Shown piece by piece: positions 1-4,995 of a stretch of DNA of 5,854 bases. The first letter of the stretch is position 1; each line of letters opens with the position of its first letter. Both the position numbers and the translations under genes were made by a program. Source of the stretch: Spirochaetia bacterium (GTDB lineage: Bacteria > Spirochaetota > Spirochaetia > PWKH01); contig JAIPFS010000101.1 of NCBI GenBank assembly GCA_021736545.1, positions 1 to 5,854 of the forward strand, in the 5' to 3' direction. A model generated the notes under the pieces. The model was not told the origin of the DNA. It saw only the letters and a program-made list of their open reading frames with translations, and did no database searches.

Positions 1-592
1 AATCGTCATCAATTTCCTCAGAACAATCCCGGCTTATCGAAATAAGATAGATTGCCGCGCTGCGGCCGCTTATGGAAAACATCTCTTTGTATCGTTCCCA
101 TTCATCCTGATCCAGATGCTTCCAGGGAATTGAGGAGAGAAAGTTCTTGATCTCCCAGTTGGTGTGATGGACCATCTGCTGCGCCTGTTTGAGCTGATTC
201 AGCATGCTGATCCGTTTCTCATCTAAATAGATTTTCACCTTCTCCAGTGTTTCCAGGAATCGTTTTCGGGATATGGGCTTAACCAGATAACTGAATACTC
301 CCAGAGGAATAGCTTTTTTTGCGATATCAAAGCGTTCGTAGGCCGTTGATAGGATGAAGAGGATCTCCGGATAACGTTTCTGCAGCTCCCGAATCGTCTC
401 GAGACCGTCAATTCCGGGCATACCGATATCCATGAAGATTACATCCGGGTGAGTTTCCGCCGTCAGGGCTATGGCCTCCTTCCCTGAGCGCGCTTTTCCG
501 CAGAGCGTAAAATCTTCTGTCCCTTTCTCCAGCATAAAGGCAAAACTGTCCAATACTGGTTCTTCATCATCAACGATCATAACGTTATACAT
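1..592 (-). CDS. YesN-type response regulator, N-terminal part (3' end outside window)
   Basis: This is the cytoplasmic response regulator of a two-component system, the likely phosphotransfer partner of the overlapping upstream kinase. The first 197 codons are visible. A receiver domain fills about residues 1-120, beginning MYNVMIVDDEEP. It has the acidic pair D8-D9, phospho-acceptor D55 in the stretch IFMDIGMPGIDG, the switch residues S82-T83 and conserved K105 followed by P106. A helical linker follows from about 108. YesN-family proteins normally end in an AraC-type DNA-binding domain; that part lies beyond base 1 and is inferred only. The start at 592 was chosen because it gives the usual strand-forming residues before the DD pair and has a purine-rich site (AAGGGAAGAG) just upstream. 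The alternative ATG at 580 would overlap the kinase stop as ATGA but would remove part of beta-strand 1. The 16-nt overlap with the kinase gene implies translational coupling. Confidence 0.9.
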   Translation of the reverse strand, partial: MYNVMIVDDEEPVLDSFAFMLEKGTEDFTLCGKARSGKEAIALTAETHPDVIFMDIGMPGIDGLETIRELQKRYPEILFILSTAYERFDIAKKAIPLGVFSYLVKPISRKRFLETLEKVKIYLDEKRISMLNQLKQAQQMVHHTNWEIKNFLSSIPWKHLDQDEWERYKEMFSISGRSAAIYLISISRDCSEEIDDD

Positions 593-2067
593 GGCTCTTC
601 CCTTGTATCTATGCGTATCAGCACTTCCGTCCCCTCATTCGGAGCTGTCTGGATGGTGATAATCTCGTCATTCTGGGGAAAGAAAAAATAGAGCCGCTGG
701 ATGACGTTTTCCAGCCCCATCACCTTTGATCCGTACTCAGTGCTTCGATCCAGATGCTTAAGAAGTGATTCAGCCATTTCACTTGGTATGCCGATACCAT
801 TGTCTTTTACGGAGAGGTTAATATACGCTTCCTCTTTCCAGATGTTTACGGTGATGCAGCCCTTCCGGTCAACGCCCTTAAAGGCATGAATTACCGAGTT
901 TTCCACCAGGGGCTGCAGAATCATCGCGGGAACCTCACAGCCTTCATCAATAGATTCCTGCACGTTCAGCTCGATGTTCAGCGATCGGGGAAATCGGATA
1001 TTGAGAATGTAGAAATATGAGCGCAGGCCTTTGATTTCCTGTTTCAGCGGAACAAAGAGTTTTCGTTCGCGAATATTGTTCCGGAAGAATTCCGCTAAAT
1101 TCTCCATGAATTCTGCTGTTTTATCCGCCTCTTCCACTATGGCCAGCTGGACGCCGGTGTTAATCGTGTTGAAGAGAAAGTGCGGGTTCATCTGCGCCTG
1201 CATCGTGTAGAACTCCATGCGTTTCAGCAGCTGCTCCATCTTCATGTTTCTGAGTTTCTCCGAAAGATAGCCCTGTTCAATGGTTTTCTGTTTCTGAATC
1301 TCCTGGATATACTGGCGGATGTCGCTTTTCATCTGATTGAAGGCCTCCACCACGCTGCTCACCTCCGATACGGCTTCAACATGGATATCGGGTACATCAA
1401 AATTCCCCTGAGCCAGCTCGCCGGCGGTCTGTGCAAGTTTATGCATGGGATCCGTAACTCGATTAAGGGAGTAGAGCATCCAGCTGATTGCCCAGAGAAA
1501 GGCAAATATGATGACCAGCAGGTTCCAGAATTGGAGGGAACGGGATGTCTGGATAACTTTTTCATAGCCCGTCAGCTGTTCGCGGAAGCCGTGAAGGCTG
1601 ATGTAGTCAATTCGGGAGACGATGTAGGAGTTGAGCTGCTCCATATTCTCGTAAAGGCTGGTATATTCGCTGATAGCCCTCCCCCGCTTCTCCTGCACCG
1701 CCTGCTCCACCATATCCAGATACGACTCCAGCAGCGAGTAGACTTCACGTTTTGCCAATTGAATGGGGTCGTGGGATATGGGTATGTTCTCCGGGATCAT
1801 TCCGCGCAGATTCTGCTCCTTCATGAGGAGTTCGGCCAGAGCTTTGGATGACTTGCTGGAGAGGTAATCAAGAAAAGGCACCTGGATCTCCTCAATTTCC
1901 CGCTGCAGGTCCTGGTAGAAGCGTTCGGTCTGGAACTGTCTGTCAACAATCTGCTGGAGCCGCATGGTGGTAAAGAGGATATAGGACATGGAAATAACGA
2001 TTACTATCAGGCTGATGAATACGTAGAGAAATATCTGCGCCTGCAGGGACTTTTTAACAGTTCTCAT
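577..2067 (-). CDS. YesM-type sensor histidine kinase with HAMP domain
   Basis: This is an inner-membrane sensor kinase of 496 residues. TM1 is about residues 11-33, followed by a mostly helical extracytoplasmic sensor region of roughly 145 residues (34-180). TM2 is about 181-201, then a HAMP-like linker (about 200-254) and a coiled segment (250-290). The His_kinase (PF06580-type) dimerisation and phosphoacceptor region contains QMNPHFLFNTIN with H296 as the probable phosphorylated residue. An HATPase_c domain follows, with the N-box LVENSVIHAF (387-396), the G1 box DNGIGIP (422-428) and a VMGLENV G2-like segment near 449-455. This domain order is typical of the YesM/LytS-like kinases paired with YesN regulators. 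The ATG at 2067 is preceded by GGAAGGG with about 6 nt spacing and overlaps the stop of the last 17-bp-repeat mini-ORF as ATGA. The stop overlaps the response regulator start. The gene sits between a sugar-binding protein and the regulator, so its sensor region probably docks that binding protein (inference). Confidence 0.93.
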   Translation of the reverse strand: MRTVKKSLQAQIFLYVFISLIVIVISMSYILFTTMRLQQIVDRQFQTERFYQDLQREIEEIQVPFLDYLSSKSSKALAELLMKEQNLRGMIPENIPISHDPIQLAKREVYSLLESYLDMVEQAVQEKRGRAISEYTSLYENMEQLNSYIVSRIDYISLHGFREQLTGYEKVIQTSRSLQFWNLLVIIFAFLWAISWMLYSLNRVTDPMHKLAQTAGELAQGNFDVPDIHVEAVSEVSSVVEAFNQMKSDIRQYIQEIQKQKTIEQGYLSEKLRNMKMEQLLKRMEFYTMQAQMNPHFLFNTINTGVQLAIVEEADKTAEFMENLAEFFRNNIRERKLFVPLKQEIKGLRSYFYILNIRFPRSLNIELNVQESIDEGCEVPAMILQPLVENSVIHAFKGVDRKGCITVNIWKEEAYINLSVKDNGIGIPSEMAESLLKHLDRSTEYGSKVMGLENVIQRLYFFFPQNDEIITIQTAPNEGTEVLIRIDTREEPCITL

Positions 2068-2146
2068 GCTTGCCCTTCCATTACGTTTGTCCTTCCATTA
2101 CGTCTGTGCCTCCATTATGTTTGCCCTTCCATTATGTTTGTCCTTC
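2062..2146 (-). repeat. Five 17-bp tandem repeats containing stop/start overlaps
   Basis: Read on the minus strand the units are GAAGGACAAACATAATG (2146-2130), GAAGGGCAAACATAATG (2129-2113), GAGGCACAGACGTAATG (2112-2096), GAAGGACAAACGTAATG (2095-2079) and the diverged GAAGGGCAAGCATGAGA (2078-2062). The first unit encodes the last four codons and the stop of the upstream binding-protein gene; the last contains the kinase start codon. Every unit keeps a Shine-Dalgarno-like purine block (GAAGGA, GAAGGG or GAGG). The first four also contain TAATG, about 8 nt downstream of that block. The period is not a multiple of three, so each unit shifts the reading frame. Confidence 0.95.
2064..2132 (-). other. 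Chain of four overlapping five-codon mini-ORFs linking two genes
   Basis: Four complete ORFs run in series on the minus strand: 2132-2115 (MEGQT, TAA), 2115-2098 (MEAQT, TAA), 2098-2081 (MEGQT, TAA) and 2081-2064 (MEGQA, TGA). Each ATG uses the last A of the preceding TAA (TAATG); the first overlaps the stop of the binding-protein gene. The final TGA overlaps the kinase ATG as ATGA. Each has a purine-rich ribosome-binding-like block in the preceding unit. The encoded peptides need not matter; the visible effect is an unbroken path for a terminating ribosome to reinitiate five times and enter the kinase gene. Whether the mini-ORFs are translated is inference. Confidence 0.6.
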
Positions 2147-3166
2147 AACGCGTTCACGACGTTCGTTCCGGTACTCATCCAAGTTTTCACTGTTGATGAT
2201 GTCCACCCCGGTATCGACGTATCCCGGAGAGTGTCCGTCCACCATGAGCCCCTTTATGACGTGGACTGCATCATAGCCGATTCGGAACGGGTTTACTGCT
2301 ATTGTTCCAGCAAATATTCCATTCTCAATGTATTCGAGTATCGGTTCGTCCGTTCCAAATCCGAGTATCTGCACAGTTCCAACGAGGTTCATGTCGATAA
2401 GAACCTGGGCAGCGGCGAGAGTATCATTGGTGTCAGTAAAGACTATGGTATTAATTTCAGGCCGCTCCCGGAGAATCTGATAGGTAAGATTTTCCGCATC
2501 CAGCGGATTCAAGTCCGTTTTCATGGTAGTGAGGGATACTTCCCTGCTTTGCCCCTGCACTTCTGCTTGTTTGCCCAAAGCGGTGTGAATGCCCATTTCT
2601 ACGAGTTCCTTCTCCGCCAGAATCCCCGGGGATTTCTCACTGTAGACTAGTGCGATGCTGAGCTTTTCCCGATCTTCTTCTGCCGCAAGTTCACCGATTT
2701 TCTTACCGAAGTCAAAATTATTAGTTCCCACAAAGGGCCATGGGGATTTATCAGCCAGAGTGTGTTCTATAAGAACGGCGGGGATGCCGGCCTCATTGAA
2801 CTCTTTGAGGGCTTTTTTAGCCTCCTCTTCATCGATACTGGGATAAATCACCGTTCCATCAATACCGGAATAGAGGGCCATTTCGAAATCCAGGCTGCCG
2901 TTCCCGATGGGATGGAACGAGAGCCCGCAGCGCTCTTCCGCCGCCGCCTGCCGGGCTCCTTCAATGATATCCTGAAAGAAGGTATAGGAGTTGTCCGGGA
3001 GAAAAACGGCTACGTGGTGTTCCGGTGCATCCTGACTGCTATGCAGATCTCCTTCACCTGTTTCTGCCGCCTGAGAGAGGGAGATGATAGTGAGTATTGA
3101 GAAATAAAGTGCTGCAAAAAAGAGTACTCCAAAGAGCACAGCAAGTATTTTTGTTATGTTTCTCAC
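2132..3166 (-). CDS. RbsB/LacI-type periplasmic sugar-binding protein, sensor-associated
   Basis: This 344-residue protein has an N-terminal hydrophobic segment (about residues 7-30 after R2 and K6) that acts either as a signal peptide, with possible cleavage near QAA/E (about 34), or as a membrane anchor. The rest fits a type 1 periplasmic binding protein (Peripla_BP_4-like, about 51-330). It has VAVFLPDNSYTFFQDIIEGA near the first strand, GIDGTVIYPS (101-110), FVGTNNFDFGKKIGEL (145-160), NTIVFTDTNDTLAAAQVL (239-256) and GFGTDEPILEYIENG (269-283), followed by the typical TIAVNPFRIGYDAV. No permease or ATPase gene follows; instead it heads an operon with a kinase and a response regulator, so it probably senses a sugar rather than transporting one (inference, by analogy with XylFII-LytS type systems). 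The start is GTG at 3166, because no in-frame ATG lies upstream after the stop at 3259-3257 and the next ATG is far inside the domain. A weak GGAAA lies 6 nt before it. The last codons EGQT are made by the first 17-bp repeat. Confidence 0.88.
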   Translation of the reverse strand: MRNITKILAVLFGVLFFAALYFSILTIISLSQAAETGEGDLHSSQDAPEHHVAVFLPDNSYTFFQDIIEGARQAAAEERCGLSFHPIGNGSLDFEMALYSGIDGTVIYPSIDEEEAKKALKEFNEAGIPAVLIEHTLADKSPWPFVGTNNFDFGKKIGELAAEEDREKLSIALVYSEKSPGILAEKELVEMGIHTALGKQAEVQGQSREVSLTTMKTDLNPLDAENLTYQILRERPEINTIVFTDTNDTLAAAQVLIDMNLVGTVQILGFGTDEPILEYIENGIFAGTIAVNPFRIGYDAVHVIKGLMVDGHSPGYVDTGVDIINSENLDEYRNERRERVEGQT

Positions 3167-3183
3167 ACGCAGTTTCCGTTTAT

Positions 3184-3219
3184 CCTTTCTATTTTCCTTT
3201 CTATTTTCCTTTCTGTTTT
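3184..3219 (-). repeat. Three 12-bp tandem repeats, purine-rich, ahead of the binding-protein gene
   Basis: On the plus strand the units are CCTTTCTATTTT (3184-3195), the same again (3196-3207) and CCTTTCTGTTTT (3208-3219). In the minus-strand mRNA this gives repeated AGAAAGGA-type blocks that resemble Shine-Dalgarno sequences. The nearest AAAGGA (3188-3183) is 16 nt from the GTG start, too far for a normal site, so the array may work as a ribosome standby or loading site (inference) or may be a neutral slippage product. Confidence 0.9.
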
Positions 3220-3257
3220 CCCGGCATCCGTCTTTCAGGTATCCGTCTTTCAGGCAT
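3201..3257 (-). CDS. Possible 18-codon leader peptide
   Basis: An ATG at 3257-3255, preceded by AGGAAG four bases upstream, opens the reading frame MPERRIPERRMPGKQKGK and stops at TAG (3203-3201). It lies 34 nt upstream of the GTG start of the binding-protein gene. The peptide is very basic and begins with a repeated five-residue unit (MPERR, IPERR), which is the 15-bp DNA repeat read in frame. The good ribosome-binding site and position suggest a translated upstream ORF that could influence ribosome supply to the downstream gene. Against this, an 18-codon ORF within low-complexity repeats can easily arise by chance, and no family resemblance is recognised. Confidence 0.35.
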   Translation of the reverse strand: MPERRIPERRMPGKQKGK

Positions 3258-3270
3258 CAGTCTTCCTAGC
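3226..3270 (-). repeat. 15-bp tandem repeat, two exact-length copies plus a diverged third
   Basis: On the plus strand, ATCCGTCTTTCAGGT (3226-3240) is followed by ATCCGTCTTTCAGGC (3241-3255), differing at one base. A third copy, ATCAGTCTTCCTAGC (3256-3270), matches at 11 of 15 positions. The period equals five codons, so the repeat stays in frame in the possible leader ORF. It abuts the separate 12-bp array. Confidence 0.85.
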
Positions 3271-3433
3271 AGCTGCCCGAAGTTGCTGGCCTCTCAATCT
3301 CTGATTCCTGCGGAAGCCTTTCATTCACCTTGAAACAGCTGCTCTGCCTTTTTTTCAGCTGCTGGATGAATCTGCAAAGCTTTTTATAGATCTGTATGCC
3401 GCCGAAAGGAAGAATGTTCAATTTTTCACTAGC

Positions 3434-3445
3434 ACAAAGCTTTGT
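3434..3445. other. 12-bp perfect palindrome ACAAAGCTTTGT
   Basis: The palindrome lies about 40 bp downstream of the candidate -10 of the sensor operon promoter. The core AAAGCTTT recurs at 3376-3383, exactly 60 bp away, with a shared C on its left side. This could be a protein-binding site for regulating the operon, but palindromes of this size in AT-rich intergenic DNA also arise by chance. Confidence 0.35.
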
Positions 3446-3484
3446 ACCGCCCTATTCAGGCACCCAGACAGGCATGCAGTGTGC

Positions 3485-3493
3485 ATTATACCA
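3485..3493 (-). promoter_or_regulatory. Extended -10 promoter candidate for the sensor operon
   Basis: The minus strand reads TGGTATAAT, a perfect TGnTATAAT extended -10 element. There is no good -35 hexamer at 16-18 bp, which extended -10 promoters can tolerate. Transcription would start near 3478 and give a leader of about 310 nt before the GTG at 3166. A weaker alternative further downstream has TTGAAC (3422-3417) with a poor -10 near 3395. Confidence 0.45.
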
Positions 3494-3627
3494 TGAAAAA
3501 TCTGTTTTTACATGCAGGAATTGAGATGAAAATAATTTGCTGGAATTATCTGCAGGTTTTAATCGGATTGAAAAATTTCGTATTCATGCGGCGATTTCTC
3601 TCTACAAATTCTCAGTACAGTTTTTTC

Positions 3628-3645
3628 AGCTCCACAGAGCTTTTT
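3628..3645 (+). terminator. Small hairpin with T-tract just after the regulator gene
   Basis: AGCTC (3628-3632), loop CACA and GAGCT (3637-3641) are followed by T residues to 3645 on the plus strand. The hairpin begins within 4 nt of the end of the regulator stop codon. Its T-tract is on the plus-strand side; on the minus strand, the direction of the regulator transcript, the hairpin is followed by GAAAAAA, so it would not be a standard intrinsic terminator for that gene. The short 5-bp stem makes it weak in either direction. Confidence 0.3.
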
Positions 3646-4877
3646 CAGGCCATTTCAAGAAGTCGGTCTGCTATAGTCTCATCCGTCAGCAGATGATTGG
3701 CATATTCTCCACTGAAAACACGATGCACCGTTTCAGCCTTGAAACTGCCCGATCCGGCAACGGCAATTTTTGCCCCCTGATCAGCCTTTTTCCGAAACAT
3801 AGGAAGAGAAATTGATTTTATTAAGGATTTAGTCCCATAGTCACCAATCGATGAAATAACATCAGGAAAAATCTTTTCTTCTCCCTCACTGTCCAGCAGG
3901 TGATAATTAAAATCGCCAATAACTCCGGCTTGTCTAATGTCATTTATTTTTGACTGTCCGAGAACAGAGCGAATCATGCGTTCATATAAACCTTCTTCAG
4001 ATAGTGATCCAACACCGAGAAAGGCGGCATCGGCCAGCAGCATCGAACTATATACCTGCTCTTCCGTACTCGTATCCGTCTGAATATTATACCCCGTCTG
4101 TTTATAGAGAAAAGAGGAGATGAGAGACGTTGATGAAATTGGGAAATCCACCTCGGTATTTGTGAAATTAAGCGGAAATACAATAGTATTTCTCACTTTC
4201 CCCCGAACTATTGAATCAAGAATTCTTGCAACAGTATACCCGTTTGATATTCCAATTCTCGCTCCAGGGTTCTCACCAGCCCACTGTTCCATCCAAGCTG
4301 CTCCGTAGGGTGCAAGAAGCATTTCTCGAATGCTTTCATGTTTTACTGTTCCTGATGCAATAATAAGAATCTGGTCCTTTGGAAGCCTGTACATTTCCGC
4401 CAAAGCAGATTCTTTTTCTCTGCTTCGCTTGTAGGCCGTATTCTTTAATACAGAAGGATAATTGTGGTAGACATCAAGAAAACAGTTCTCCAAAAAGGTA
4501 TCCCAGTCATCAGCGGTTTCATGAACAGCTGGGTATTCACGGGAAAACCAGTGCCTCAGTTCCTCTGAACTCCATCCCTGTAAAGCTTTTTCAAAAAGAA
4601 GATATGAGTATTCACTGCTCTGTTCCTGAAAAAGCTTGCTCATATTTCTGCTGTTCAGTTCTATTCGGTTCAAAAGGACTTCGCTGGGTACATCAAAAAA
4701 ATGACAGACCTTTATAAAATTCTCTACTGAGGTGGTGAAATTATGCTCCCAGGATTGATAGGTTCTCAAGGGAACATTCAGCTGTTTTGCCGTTTCAGCT
4801 TGAGAAAGACCCCTTACGACACGGAGATCTTTTATCTGTGAAGCTACCAATTGTCCAATACGTTCTTTCATTAACAT
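3645..4877 (-). CDS. Transcriptional regulator: XRE-type HTH fused to SorC-like sugar-binding domain
   Basis: This is a probable sugar-responsive repressor or activator of 410 residues. Residues about 10-70 form an XRE/Cro-type helix-turn-helix (RGLSQAETAKQLNVPLRTYQSWE). After a linker of unassigned sequence (about 75-155), residues about 158-410 match a SorC-type effector domain. Matching stretches are ARIGISNGYTVARIL (206-220), LLADAAFLGVGSLSEEG (280-296), AGVIGDFNYHLLDSEG (317-332) and the C-terminal IAVAGSGSFKAE leading to HLLTDETIADRLL (395-407). SorC-family domains bind sugar phosphates or related metabolites. The usual SorC N-terminus is a different helix-turn-helix, so the XRE head is unusual. 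I chose ATG 4877 (MLMKER) because AGGT lies 8 nt upstream; the ATG at 4871 is a close alternative. The frame stays open to 5057, but that extension would run through the promoter and into the divergent gene. It is transcribed divergently from the sugar-binding protein gene, its likely target, and probably also regulates itself. Confidence 0.87.
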   Translation of the reverse strand: MLMKERIGQLVASQIKDLRVVRGLSQAETAKQLNVPLRTYQSWEHNFTTSVENFIKVCHFFDVPSEVLLNRIELNSRNMSKLFQEQSSEYSYLLFEKALQGWSSEELRHWFSREYPAVHETADDWDTFLENCFLDVYHNYPSVLKNTAYKRSREKESALAEMYRLPKDQILIIASGTVKHESIREMLLAPYGAAWMEQWAGENPGARIGISNGYTVARILDSIVRGKVRNTIVFPLNFTNTEVDFPISSTSLISSFLYKQTGYNIQTDTSTEEQVYSSMLLADAAFLGVGSLSEEGLYERMIRSVLGQSKINDIRQAGVIGDFNYHLLDSEGEEKIFPDVISSIGDYGTKSLIKSISLPMFRKKADQGAKIAVAGSGSFKAETVHRVFSGEYANHLLTDETIADRLLEMA

Positions 4878-4925
4878 AATACTAACCTGATTATCATAAA
4901 AAATCAACATTTTGCGTGTATTAAA

Positions 4926-4954
4926 TTGACAACGCAGAATTTTAGTTGTAGAAT
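4926..4954 (+). promoter_or_regulatory. Sigma70-type promoter of the sugar ABC transporter gene
   Basis: TTGACA (4926-4931), a perfect -35, is separated by 17 bp from TAGAAT (4949-4954), a -10 with one mismatch to consensus. Transcription should start near 4961, giving a leader of about 35 nt that contains the AAGGAG site at 4984-4989. The strength of the promoter and the palindrome at its start site suggest control mainly by repression. Confidence 0.75.
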
Positions 4955-4956
4955 AC

Positions 4957-4985
4957 ATTATAACGCAATATATTGTGTTATAAAA
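4957..4985 (-). promoter_or_regulatory. Possible promoter of the XRE-SorC regulator gene
   Basis: A perfect TATAAT on the minus strand (4962-4957) has only a poor -35 (TTTTAT, 4985-4980) at 17 bp spacing. It would start transcription near 4950 and give a leader of about 73 nt. It overlaps the palindrome, which would then block both divergent promoters. No better minus-strand promoter was seen in the intergenic region, but the weak -35 keeps confidence low. Confidence 0.35.
4958..4983. promoter_or_regulatory. 26-bp near-perfect palindrome, probable operator
   Basis: The two 13-base arms are TTATAACGCAATA and its inverted partner TTATAACACAATA, with a single mismatched pair. It starts about 3 bases before the predicted +1 of the plus-strand promoter and overlaps the TATAAT of the minus-strand candidate promoter. 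This is the position expected for a repressor blocking both directions. The half-site AACGCA (4962-4967) recurs in the same orientation at 4931-4936, 31 bp upstream, and TGCGTG lies at 4913-4918. The best candidate binder is the adjacent XRE-SorC regulator (inference). Confidence 0.7.
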
Positions 4986-4995
4986 GGAGTGAATT

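Larger units (their letters stand above)
3167..3644. other. Intergenic region: leader of the sensor operon plus 3' flank of the regulator gene
   Basis: This 478-bp gap between two minus-strand genes has no conserved protein-coding gene that I can recognise. From high to low coordinates it holds the end of the regulator transcript with a small hairpin, an extended -10 promoter candidate at 3485-3493, two AAAGCTTT boxes 60 bp apart, three CAGCTG-containing 8-mers able to pair in alternative ways, a possible 18-codon leader ORF, and 15-bp and 12-bp tandem repeats directly ahead of the binding-protein start. If the promoter is right, the leader is roughly 310 nt long. Confidence 0.7.

Noticed and set aside
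578..580. Alternative response regulator start forming ATGA with the kinase stop
   Set aside because: It would delete MYNV, part of the first receiver strand, whereas the ATG at 592 gives the standard family N-terminus and has a better upstream site.
1180..1851. Plus-strand ORF of 223 codons antisense to the kinase
   Set aside because: It lies wholly inside a well-supported kinase gene; its His- and Leu-rich protein shows no family motifs and reads as a shadow of the opposite strand.
2062..2146. CRISPR-like array
   Set aside because: The repeats are contiguous with no spacers between them, and the unit is only 17 bp.
2066..2650. Plus-strand ORF of 194 codons antisense to the binding-protein gene
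   Set aside because: The opposite strand encodes a clear periplasmic binding protein, and the ORF's repetitive N-terminus is just the 17-bp repeats read backwards.
3442..3815. Two overlapping plus-strand ORFs in the gap and over the regulator's 3' end
   Set aside because: Neither has a convincing ribosome-binding site or family motif, and both run antisense into the regulator's conserved SorC C-terminus.
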